DNA from: Pseudomonadota bacterium
GTDB lineage: Bacteria; Desulfobacterota; Syntrophorhabdia; Syntrophorhabdales; Syntrophorhabdaceae
Direction of reading: 5' to 3'
Assembly (NCBI GenBank): GCA_026388275.1
Contig: JAPLKB010000058.1
Span: forward strand, 141,098-205,097
Length of the DNA: 64,000 nucleotides
The translations under genes and the position numbers were made by a program. Shown in pieces: positions 45,410 to 53,148 of the stretch (position 1 is its first letter; each line of letters opens with the position of its first letter). The notes under the pieces were generated by a model. That model saw nothing but the letters and a program-made list of their open reading frames with translations, was not told the DNA's origin and did not search any database.

Positions 45410-46601
45410 GAATTTTTAACCTCTCAATAACTTTGTTCTTTTCCTCTATCTTGCCGCCTTCTCGTAGGTAAAACCTGTAATATTTAATAGCCTCTTTAAT
45501 TTCGCCCATGTCGTCCTTTATAAGCGCAATAGATAAATATGTTGAAGGGTTTTTGTTGCCTCTCCTGATCAAATTCTCAAGGACTCTCGAAGCCTCATCA
45601 TACCTCTTTTGATGACGCAAAAGGCCGGAAAGGTTAATATAGGCTTCAGCTCCGTCCTTATCCATGTCGATCGCTTTTTTAAAATATTCTTCTGCAAGTT
45701 TCCTGTCTCCTTCTCTCATAAAAATGATGCCTGTATTGTTATATGCTTTTGTGTAATCAGGTTTTTTTTCGAGAATCCTTCTAAAATACATCAATGCTTC
45801 GTTTGCATTACCTTCTCTCATGGCAATAACGCCAAGATTATTCAAAACCTCTATGTTATTAGGCTGTTCTGATAAAATATTTAAATACAGCTTCTTCGCC
45901 TCCTTTGTTCTGCCTTTTTCTGTTTCTAAAAGCGCTTCGTTGTACATAGACATAATTCTTTCTTCATCAACCTTCATTACAACAACCTTCGTGTGCTCCA
46001 TTGATGCCGAAGGAATTTCTTTTCTCGGATTGACAGGCAAGGCGGAGGTATTTACGTAGGTACTCTTTAACCTGGCAGTTTTCTTTTTCAGAGCTGGAAT
46101 CTCTTTAGGTTCAAGGCCTGTTATTTTTCCATGAACTGTTTCTGTGGCATTTGTTTCTAAGTTACGAGACTTATTTTTCAATGTTTTATCTTCGGATTTT
46201 GCATTGAAGGATGTTTTTGCAGAAGTTTCAGTTTTTTCATTTCCCTTTGTATTTGCTTTTTCCTCAATTTTTGTTGTTGCTCCAACCTTGTCAACAGGTT
46301 TTAGTTCCGTATCAGGTTCTTTCACTTCAGCAGGTTGTGCCTTTTCAACTGTCTTTTCTACCCGTTGCATGACGGGCTGCCCTTTTGAAGCAAATATTTT
46401 TGAAGAAGGCTGAATTGGTTTTGTTCTAAGCATCATAGGCAGAATAGAAACAAGTAAAACGATACCTGTTATGGCTGACAGAGTGATATAAAAAATGTTT
46501 TTATTCTTTGTATACACAGTCTGTATACTGCTCCGGACATCGGGTTTGACCTTTTTCCTCTCCTCCTGAGCCTTTTTTAGGGCATCAAGGATAAGACTCA
46601 T
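45378..46601 (-). CDS. GspB-like N-terminus with TPR repeats
   Basis: A 407-aa inner-membrane protein. MSLILDALKKAQEERKK is the characteristic front of GspB/ExeB-type proteins, followed by one membrane helix (IFYITLSAITGIVLLVSIL), a Pro/Lys/Glu/Thr-rich periplasmic linker (about 70-200) and about five TPRs (ALLETEKGRTKEAKKLYLNI, PDYTKAYNNTGIIFMREGD). It may link the inner-membrane complex to the secretin, as GspAB and MSHA TPR proteins (MshN) do. MshN also starts this way and has TPRs, so an mshN-like role fits. It overlaps mshL by 4 bases. Confidence 0.82.
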   Translation of the reverse strand: MSLILDALKKAQEERKKVKPDVRSSIQTVYTKNKNIFYITLSAITGIVLLVSILPMMLRTKPIQPSSKIFASKGQPVMQRVEKTVEKAQPAEVKEPDTELKPVDKVGATTKIEEKANTKGNEKTETSAKTSFNAKSEDKTLKNKSRNLETNATETVHGKITGLEPKEIPALKKKTARLKSTYVNTSALPVNPRKEIPSASMEHTKVVVMKVDEERIMSMYNEALLETEKGRTKEAKKLYLNILSEQPNNIEVLNNLGVIAMREGNANEALMYFRRILEKKPDYTKAYNNTGIIFMREGDRKLAEEYFKKAIDMDKDGAEAYINLSGLLRHQKRYDEASRVLENLIRRGNKNPSTYLSIALIKDDMGEIKEAIKYYRFYLREGGKIEEKNKVIERLKILEESQFNRNS

Positions 46602-48139
46602 TGGGAATCCTTTCCATATATTATCATCGGTGTTAAGAATATGACAAGTTCACTTCTATATGAATAATCTGTCTTTGTCTTAAAAAAACTTCCCAACCCC
46701 GGTATGGACATGAGGCCCTTTATACCCTGCTCATCATTTGTTGAAAAGTCTTTTATAAGTCCGCCTATTATTACAGATTCACCCTCCCTCACCTTAACAA
46801 GGGTGTCTACCTCTCTCACAGAAAGAACAGGTGCGGTGACCTTTGTGCCGCCTACCGTTGACTCAGCAGTACGGATCTTTTCAGTAAGCATTGGGTGTAT
46901 ATTCATGACTATATTACCTATATTGTCTATCTGAGGCACGACATCGAGAACAAGCCCGATAGTTACATATTTTGGTGTTGAAGTGGTTACCGGAGGGTTG
47001 CCGGAAGATACCGTTGTTGTTGTTTCGAAGAACACATCTTCAGTTGCGACTTTTATAACAGCTCTCTGGTTATTCAGGGTTGAGATCTTCGGGCTTGAAA
47101 CAATGTTTATTTTGCCCTGTGTTCTCAGAAGGTCAATAAAAGAATCAAATCTACCTCTTCCTACACCGAAACGTATATATTGTTCAGGGGCTGTAGGCAG
47201 CGTTTTCAAATTAGGTATATTAAAATATTGTGTTTGAGTAGTTACAAGTGCCTGTTCGATATTTAATGCAAATCCTTGCCATTGGGCACCGATAAGGCTC
47301 CAGTTGATACCTTCCTTTGATTCTTCGGTGAGCAATACTTCAACAATCTTGGCTTCTATCATTACCTGTCTTTGAACGGTTCCCTCAACCGTTTCAAGGA
47401 AAAGTGCAATATGTTTTAAATTTTTCGGGTAATCCATAACCATGATTACCGAAGCCTGCCTGTTTAAGATAAATTTTCCCTGGGGAGAAAGGAAAGTTTT
47501 TATATTGTTTTCTATATCTCTCCATAAATCAGTTTCCGTACCCGTTGATACTACAATATTTGCCTGACCGCCGCCGGTTGCTGTTGTTGCACCTGTGCCG
47601 CCAGGTACGGCTCCTGTCGTGCTGCCGGTGACTGTGCTGGAAGTTTGTGTTTGTGCTGTGTTCCTTCCGGTTGAGGTTGCTCCGCTTATGATGCCAATTC
47701 CTGTTTTATTTAATGTAATATAATTAAGTGTAAAAATACGTGTTTCAATCTTCGGTTTTGAAACATAAACGCTTTTATCCTCAATTTTAAATGAATAATT
47801 GAGGGGCTCAAGTATATATTCGAGTGCTTTGTTAAGTGTTACATTTTTTAAATCTACAGTACATGCACCCTTTACGTCAGGTTCAATAATAACGTTATAA
47901 TTGGTCTGTTTGGAAATAGCTCTCAGTACATCTTTTATATCAGCTTCTCTCAATGAAAATGAAAAGACCTCTTTCGGTCCTTCAATTTCTATTTTTTTTA
48001 CCTTTTCCATTTGAGGCATTACAGGGCTTCCAATATCAACGGGTTGGACAATTTTGGGCTTTTCCTTAACAGACTCGACAGAAGAACATGATGAAAAAAG
48101 TAGAAAAAATGCTGCAAAGTAAAAAAAACGCATTCTCAT
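46598..48139 (-). CDS. mshL: outer-membrane secretin, MshL/PilQ type
   Basis: A 513-aa secretin that forms the outer-membrane gate. The N-terminus ends in a lipobox (LLFSSC), so it is probably a lipoprotein. An STN/N0-like domain (FSLREADIKDVLRAISKQT, VTLNKALEYIL) precedes an N1 region, a Gly/Thr/Ser-rich insertion (about 150-200) and the secretin core (VMIEAKIVEVLLTEES, INIVSSPKISTLNNQRAVI, VREGESVIIGGLIKD, LVIFLTPMII). The order matches MSHA-type MshL. It overlaps the genes on both sides by 4 bases. Confidence 0.93.
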   Translation of the reverse strand: MRMRFFYFAAFFLLFSSCSSVESVKEKPKIVQPVDIGSPVMPQMEKVKKIEIEGPKEVFSFSLREADIKDVLRAISKQTNYNVIIEPDVKGACTVDLKNVTLNKALEYILEPLNYSFKIEDKSVYVSKPKIETRIFTLNYITLNKTGIGIISGATSTGRNTAQTQTSSTVTGSTTGAVPGGTGATTATGGGQANIVVSTGTETDLWRDIENNIKTFLSPQGKFILNRQASVIMVMDYPKNLKHIALFLETVEGTVQRQVMIEAKIVEVLLTEESKEGINWSLIGAQWQGFALNIEQALVTTQTQYFNIPNLKTLPTAPEQYIRFGVGRGRFDSFIDLLRTQGKINIVSSPKISTLNNQRAVIKVATEDVFFETTTTVSSGNPPVTTSTPKYVTIGLVLDVVPQIDNIGNIVMNIHPMLTEKIRTAESTVGGTKVTAPVLSVREVDTLVKVREGESVIIGGLIKDFSTNDEQGIKGLMSIPGLGSFFKTKTDYSYRSELVIFLTPMIIYGKDSQ

Positions 48140-48639
48140 TTTTGCACCTCTATTGAGGGTTCTTTTGAAGATGCTTCGCCAACAATGCTTGCCACAGGAA
48201 TCACCCTCCTGTTGCCCTTACGAACAAGAATAACCCTGTCTTTCCATATTTCCTGAACTTTTTCGTCTCCTATAAAATCACCTTTTTCTACAATGTCATT
48301 GCCGATGATTGCAAGCCTTCCTTTATTACTTTCAAGTATAGCAAGCAGTTTAAGCCCTATTCTGGGTTGCTCAACGCGTTTTTCATCTACCGATTTTGGC
48401 AGTTGAAAAGGGTCTCTGTCCCATATGAAATTAGTTTTTGCAATTTGCTGTTTAGGTCTTTCAAACAGCTCAACAGGGATTGCGGAAAATTGTGACGAAG
48501 ACTGAGGAGTTGTCGCGGCAGTATCTGCAGGGAGGGTTGTTTTGGACGGCAGCTTCTTTTTCCCTGTAAAAAAAAGCATATATGCCGAAAATACTATGGT
48601 AAGTATGAGGGCAATTATAATGGGTTTACTTACTTTCAA
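48136..48639 (-). CDS. pilP: PilP/GspC-like periplasmic alignment protein
   Basis: A 167-aa bitopic protein: one N-terminal membrane helix (IIIALILTIVFSAYMLFF), a flexible linker, the phrase WDRDPFQLP typical of PilP/GspC/MshK-type proteins and a small beta domain (GLKLLAILESNKGRLAIIGN, RRVIPVASIVGEA). It should link the PilMNO platform to the secretin. Its start overlaps the pilO stop by 14 bases. Confidence 0.82.
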   Translation of the reverse strand: MKVSKPIIIALILTIVFSAYMLFFTGKKKLPSKTTLPADTAATTPQSSSQFSAIPVELFERPKQQIAKTNFIWDRDPFQLPKSVDEKRVEQPRIGLKLLAILESNKGRLAIIGNDIVEKGDFIGDEKVQEIWKDRVILVRKGNRRVIPVASIVGEASSKEPSIEVQK

Positions 48640-49207
48640 GTATCTGTTTTTCCTTCCATGCTTTGAATTCTATCACAAATATTCCAGCTAAAACAGGGTA
48701 TTCCTTTTCATCATAGGACAGCCTTGCATTCAAAATTCCTTTAAAAGAGTTATGGTTCTCCAGTTCCTCCAGGAATTTTCCCATTTCTAAAAACCTTCCC
48801 TTTAATCCGATTTCAATTGTAGGGTATATCAACGTAGATGTTCTCTTTTTATCAATTGAACTGAGTGAACTATTAAAATCTGTAATAAGTAAGCCGCTTT
48901 TTTTTGCCGTCATTACTATATCTTTCATAACTCCGGGAAATTCGTCAAGAACAGGAATTATTGCCTGAGATGTTTTTAATAGGTGCTCTATTTTAATGCC
49001 TTTATCCTTGATCTGAAGCATGTTGCTGATATCATTATTTATCCCTTGTTCTTCCATTTTCAACTTGGAAAGTTCCTGGTTTTTTATTTTGGTCTTAGAT
49101 AATAAAGGCATATAAAATGCCAGTGTCCATACAATGACAACGATTACAGGCGCTGCAAGCCATATATATAAGGGTTTAAATTTCATAAGCAGCACACCTT
49201 CCGGCAA
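48626..49207 (-). CDS. pilO: type IV pilus assembly protein PilO
   Basis: A 193-aa bitopic protein: membrane helix (PLYIWLAAPVIVVIVWTLAFY), a coiled coil (about 45-75) and a ferredoxin-like domain (ILNARLSYDEKEYPVLAG), as in PilO/MshJ. Its start overlaps the pilMN end by 32 bases. GTG/ATG choice: M8 (MKFKPLYIWL) is a possible alternative start with a shorter cytoplasmic tail. Confidence 0.82.
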   Translation of the reverse strand: MPEGVLLMKFKPLYIWLAAPVIVVIVWTLAFYMPLLSKTKIKNQELSKLKMEEQGINNDISNMLQIKDKGIKIEHLLKTSQAIIPVLDEFPGVMKDIVMTAKKSGLLITDFNSSLSSIDKKRTSTLIYPTIEIGLKGRFLEMGKFLEELENHNSFKGILNARLSYDEKEYPVLAGIFVIEFKAWKEKQILESK

Positions 49208-50816
49208 TAACGAACTCCATTACTTTTATGTTCCTTATTTCTTTTAACTCTTTGCTCGATACCTTTATATTTTGAATAAATCCGGATTTGTCAAGCATGA
49301 TGATAAAACTCAACAGCATTGGTTCAAACATCTCCACTTCGCCATAGATATACCCTTTTATTTCTACAATATAATGATTTCCGAATGTCAGTGTAGCGGC
49401 CTGCGCAAGATCTTTTGCAGTATCTTCTTTTACCGTTTCTTTCAGGACGTCTTTTGAATTTATAGCTTCCTGAGACGATGCATCTTTTTGAGTATCCTTA
49501 GGCGGCATCACAATTTTTCTTTCTCTGGTAAATCCTATTTCCTTTAAAAATACATCCTTTGGCAGATGAGATGATAAATACTTCATTAATAAAATAAAGG
49601 TGTTGTCTTTTCTTTGTGTTTCATTCAGCAAGGGTACAAGCTCATTGTACCTGGAAGGAGAGACAGCGCCGCCAATTTGTTTTAGTTGTTCTTTTTTATT
49701 TATAATGCTTGTTTTTTTTGAACCAATAGCTAATCCAGGCTTGCTATAGTTGCTCCAGACATTTAAAGAAAGGATTATGAGCAATGCCAGAACGCCTATT
49801 GTTCCTATCATTATCCATTTTTTATAGATTGTTTCTTTTTCCCGTATCTTAATCTCAGGTGGTAGAAGATTAACAAGCAGTTCTTTCCGGGTGCATAGTA
49901 CATATGCCGGTAAATAATCATTTTCAATGTTTGCCGGCATATCGAGGTATCCAATTTCTTCAGCAAGGGAGTTCCTTAATTTATCTGCAATGTTAGGAAT
50001 AGATGAGCCTCTGCCGGCCAAATAAACTTTTACAATAGGCGTATCCGGGCTTTTTTGATTATACACGCTGAATGTTCTCTGTATCTCCCCCATAAGTCTC
50101 TCAAAGGGCAGATTTAAAATCTCGCTTGACCTGTCGTCAAATCCTTTTTCCCGTTTATATTCTTCCGCTTCATCATAGGTGAGTCCGAGTCCGCTAATTA
50201 AAACATCAGTAAAACTCTCTGATGCTGTCATAATCTCTCTTACAAACCTGAGTTTCTTTTTGTAAAATATATATATACCAGTTTGTCTTCCTCCTATATC
50301 AACCACTACAATAGAGCCATCAGTTCTGTCTTCTACGACAGGAGTATATGTAAAGCCTATGTCTGTTACAAGGACAACGTCTTTAAACCCGGTATTATCA
50401 AATAATGACAATATATTATTCACATAATCCCTTTGAATTCCTGCAAACATAACTTCTTCTTTTCTTATTCCCCTTTCATCTGTCTCGCCAAGCATTACAT
50501 ATTCGTAAACCATTTCTTCAAGAGGCATTGAAACAATTTTTGAGGCAGACCAGTTAATGGCTTCCTTTATTTCCTCTTTCGGCAGGATAGGAATTGTAAA
50601 TGTCTTCTTCAGAATTTCCTGAGAGGTTATGCTCAGCGCTATTTCTATATTGATACCCTCCTTTGTTTTTATATCGGAAAGTATTGCAGCAAGATCGTTG
50701 AAATCACCCTGATAGATATAATTGCCTTTTGAAACAAGATTTCCTTTATCCTTTTTACCTTGCCATCGAATATACTTTACACTTACTGTCCCGATATCTA
50801 TACCGAGAATATCCAT
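49176..50816 (-). CDS. pilM: PilM-PilN fusion protein (GspL-like)
   Basis: A 546-aa protein. Residues 1-320 are an actin-like PilM domain (DILGIDIGTVSVKYI, IVVVDIGGRQTGIYIF, VYLAGRGSSIPNIADKL). A membrane helix (WIMIGTIGVLALLIILSLNVW) then leads to a coiled coil and a PilN-like ferredoxin domain (LPKDVFLKEIGFT, HYIVEIKGYIYGE). In most systems PilM and PilN are separate; a fused arrangement is the type II secretion GspL plan. It starts 7 bases after the LexA-like regulator stop, so the two are surely co-transcribed. Confidence 0.86.
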   Translation of the reverse strand: MDILGIDIGTVSVKYIRWQGKKDKGNLVSKGNYIYQGDFNDLAAILSDIKTKEGINIEIALSITSQEILKKTFTIPILPKEEIKEAINWSASKIVSMPLEEMVYEYVMLGETDERGIRKEEVMFAGIQRDYVNNILSLFDNTGFKDVVLVTDIGFTYTPVVEDRTDGSIVVVDIGGRQTGIYIFYKKKLRFVREIMTASESFTDVLISGLGLTYDEAEEYKREKGFDDRSSEILNLPFERLMGEIQRTFSVYNQKSPDTPIVKVYLAGRGSSIPNIADKLRNSLAEEIGYLDMPANIENDYLPAYVLCTRKELLVNLLPPEIKIREKETIYKKWIMIGTIGVLALLIILSLNVWSNYSKPGLAIGSKKTSIINKKEQLKQIGGAVSPSRYNELVPLLNETQRKDNTFILLMKYLSSHLPKDVFLKEIGFTRERKIVMPPKDTQKDASSQEAINSKDVLKETVKEDTAKDLAQAATLTFGNHYIVEIKGYIYGEVEMFEPMLLSFIIMLDKSGFIQNIKVSSKELKEIRNIKVMEFVIAGRCAAYEI

Positions 50817-50822
50817 ATATTT

Positions 50823-51146
50823 TTAGACCATCCCTATGAATTTAAGTTTCTCTATTGCCATACGAGTAAGATCGATATTCCTCCGTTTACCGGGTTCTTT
50901 TTTCAGATACCCTTTTTTGCGGAGGGGTTCTACAAAAGTAGCAGCGCTGTTTGTCTTCAAGTTCATTTTTTGCACAATTTCTCTTTGTGTAGGATAATAC
51001 CTGTGTTCTATAAAGTAATTGTATATATAAACAAGACACTCTGTCTGCCGTTCAGTTAAAGGAGGCAATGACCGTAAGTCTTCACTCTCTTCAATATCCA
51101 TTGAAGTTGTTTTGACGATATTTTTTTGACCCTTTACTGGATCCAT
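50823..51146 (-). CDS. LexA-like winged-helix regulator heading the pilus operon
   Basis: A 107-aa protein using ATG 51146, which has AAGGAGA 7 bases upstream; the longer frame to 51269 would run through the promoter and operator repeats. Residues about 32-95 are a LexA-type DNA-binding domain (LTERQTECLVYIYNYF, PTQREIVQKMNLKTNSAATFVEPLRKKGYL). The LexA S24 peptidase half is absent, so it is not an SOS repressor with self-cleavage. Being the first gene of the pil operon and downstream of a promoter covered by a repeated dyad, it probably represses its own operon. The signal that relieves it is unknown. Confidence 0.8.
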   Translation of the reverse strand: MDPVKGQKNIVKTTSMDIEESEDLRSLPPLTERQTECLVYIYNYFIEHRYYPTQREIVQKMNLKTNSAATFVEPLRKKGYLKKEPGKRRNIDLTRMAIEKLKFIGMV

Positions 51147-51185
51147 TTGAAATCTCCTTTTTGCATAGTATTCAAATATATAATC

Positions 51186-51238
51186 ATAGTAGTATGTTAC
51201 TATGTATTTATAGTAGTATGTTAAATAGAGGTTGTCAA
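51186..51238 (-). promoter_or_regulatory. sigma-70 promoter with overlapping repeated operator of the pilus operon
   Basis: On the minus strand TTGACA (51233-51238) and TACTAT (51210-51215) stand 17 bases apart, an almost perfect sigma-70 promoter. The sequence TAACATACTACTAT occurs twice, at 51210-51223 over the -10 box and at 51186-51199 just past the start of transcription. The second copy extends into the dyad ATAGTA-N6-TACTAT (51186-51203). This is the layout expected of a repressor site. The promoter is about 65 bases before the regulator start. Confidence 0.72.
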
Positions 51239-51337
51239 GTTTTTTATTTATAATGAACTGTCTTTCCATGCCATTCAGTTAAAGGTAAATATGAGAACAA
51301 AAATATGGTACAATATCGATCGAAAGGACGGTGCGAA

Positions 51338-52270
51338 ATGGAGATAGATGACAACAGGATCAAACATATTATCAAATCACTTTCAAGTTATTTGCATGGG
51401 AAAGATAAGCCGCTACGGTTATCACTTATATCCTTTCTTTCAAGAGGACATCTGCTGATAGAGGATTTGCCGGGACTGGGAAAAACAACCCTTGCTATCG
51501 GTATTGCCAAATCACTGGGTCTGACTTTCGGCAGAATTCAATGCACAAGTGATCTTTTACCAACTGATATTACAGGGTTATCTATTTATAATAAAAGCAC
51601 CGGCGAATTTGAGTTCCATCCCGGCCCGATTTTTAACAATATTGTGTTATGTGATGAAATCAACAGAGCAACCCCGAAAACGCAGAGCGCGCTTTTAGAG
51701 GCAATGGGCGAAAAACAGGTTACAATAGAAGGCAAAACTTACAAACTGCCGAGATTGTTTTCAGTTATAGCAACGCAGAATCCTGTTGAGCAGTTCGGGA
51801 CATTTCCATTGCCGGAATCGCAACTTGACAGGTTTACGATGAAAATCAGCATCGGGTACCCATCTCGCGATGCGGAGAAGGAGATATTGAAGGTAGGGAG
51901 CAGGAGAGAGGAGATTTATAATATTGTGCCGGTGATGAACAAAGAAGAAGTGGTGCAGCTCCAGGCAGGCATTGAAAACAACACATATATTTCCGATAAA
52001 ATACTTGATTACACACTTGCTGTTATTGACGCAACAAGGGGAAACGGTTATCTTGCTTCAGGGTTGTCAACGCGGGGCGCTTTAACATTGATTAATACTG
52101 CAAAGGCAAATGCATATTTTCACGGAAGGGATTTTGTAATACCTGAGGATGTTAAAGAATTGTCGGAATATACGATACCGCACAGGGTATTATTCAAAGA
52201 AGAATACGAAACACTTGATAAGAAGGAGATTATAAAATCCTTAATAGAAAAAATACCTACCCCGGCATAA
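51338..52270 (+). CDS. MoxR-family AAA+ ATPase
   Basis: A 310-aa ATPase, using ATG 51338 with AAGGA 9 bases upstream; ATG 51305 lacks a site. Walker A GLGKTTLA near residue 46, Walker B IVLCDEINRATPK, sensor 1 VIATQNPVEQFGTFPLPESQ and the lid region ending LSTRGALTLINTAKA are as in MoxR. MoxR proteins act as chaperones, usually with DUF58/VWA partners, here followed by DUF58 and a transglutaminase-like gene. It is divergent from the pilus regulator, about 190 bases apart. Confidence 0.93.
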   Translation: MEIDDNRIKHIIKSLSSYLHGKDKPLRLSLISFLSRGHLLIEDLPGLGKTTLAIGIAKSLGLTFGRIQCTSDLLPTDITGLSIYNKSTGEFEFHPGPIFNNIVLCDEINRATPKTQSALLEAMGEKQVTIEGKTYKLPRLFSVIATQNPVEQFGTFPLPESQLDRFTMKISIGYPSRDAEKEILKVGSRREEIYNIVPVMNKEEVVQLQAGIENNTYISDKILDYTLAVIDATRGNGYLASGLSTRGALTLINTAKANAYFHGRDFVIPEDVKELSEYTIPHRVLFKEEYETLDKKEIIKSLIEKIPTPA

Positions 52271-52353
52271 TAAAGATTACCAAGGCAGGTTTTCTCTATA
52301 TTCTACTGACGATATTCCTTGGTGTCTCTGCAGTAAATACCGGCAACAACCTT

Positions 52354-53148
52354 ATGTACCTTATTGTTGCTGCTCTTTTAAGCTTTATGGGCATTTCAGG
52401 GTTTTTCGGCAAAAACAATTTATCTAAAATTACCGTAGAAGTTGAATTTCCTTTGGAAATATATGCAAATGTAAAATTTCCATTGAAAATTACGTTAAGA
52501 AATAAAAAAAGGCTGCTGCCCGTTTTTCTTTTAAGGGTGCAGGTACAAGATTATTCCATTTTCTTCCCCTTCCTGGACGTAAAGGGTGAATTAATAAGAT
52601 ATGTTGATGTTAATTTTGGAAAAAGGGGTGAATATGAGATCAGCAACATTTATATCAGCTCTGTATTCCCTTTTAATTTTTTTACAAGGTACAAGTCCCT
52701 TAAAAATACATTTCGTTTTATCGTATTCCCTGAACTAAAAAAATGTGACCTGCTGAGTATTTACGAAAAAGGAAGAAGAATGAAGGGCGAAAGTATTACT
52801 GACAGAATAGGGTATGAATCGGATATTGTTTCCATACGGGAATATGTTTATGGCGATCCGTTGAAGTACATCAATTGGAAGGCAACCGCTAAAACCGGGA
52901 AACTTAAGACAAAGGAGCTTTCAACCCTTGCCTATCAGCCTATTATAATAAATTTTGACAAAGTGTTGATAAAAGACATGGAAGAGAAACTCTCCTGTAT
53001 TTCTTTCTCTCTTCTTCAGGTCCTGAAAAAAAATATGCCTATCGGGTTGAAGATAAACAACAGGTTGTACGAACCAGGGGTTTCACAAATACATAGAATT
53101 AACATGTTAAGAGAACTGGCGCTCTATAAGTCTGCAAATGGTGACTAA
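52354..53148 (+). CDS. DUF58 protein; N-terminus probably longer than the first ATG
   Basis: DUF58 proteins pair with MoxR ATPases. The core is visible in IGYESDIVSIREYVYGDPLKYINWKATAKTGKLKTKEL, given here in pieces: YGDPLKYINWKATAK and TKELSTLAYQP. From the ATG at 52354 the protein has 264 aa, but the same frame upstream encodes the usual first membrane helix (KITKAGFLYILLTIF, then AVNTGNNLMYLIVAALL). Between those residues and the in-frame stop there is no ATG, GTG or TTG. The natural start would be ATA at 52267 or 52270, which overlaps the MoxR stop. So either a rare start codon is used or the start has mutated. The end overlaps the next gene by one base (TAATG). Confidence 0.85.
   Translation: MYLIVAALLSFMGISGFFGKNNLSKITVEVEFPLEIYANVKFPLKITLRNKKRLLPVFLLRVQVQDYSIFFPFLDVKGELIRYVDVNFGKRGEYEISNIYISSVFPFNFFTRYKSLKNTFRFIVFPELKKCDLLSIYEKGRRMKGESITDRIGYESDIVSIREYVYGDPLKYINWKATAKTGKLKTKELSTLAYQPIIINFDKVLIKDMEEKLSCISFSLLQVLKKNMPIGLKINNRLYEPGVSQIHRINMLRELALYKSANGD

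Noticed and set aside
40881..50816. Type II secretion system instead of a pilus system
   Set aside because: PilT is present, the secretin is of the MshL type and four pilins with a PilSR-like pair sit in the cluster; a GspB-like N-terminus alone does not outweigh this.
50823..51146. LexA SOS repressor
   Set aside because: Only the DNA-binding half is present; the S24 peptidase needed for self-cleavage is missing.
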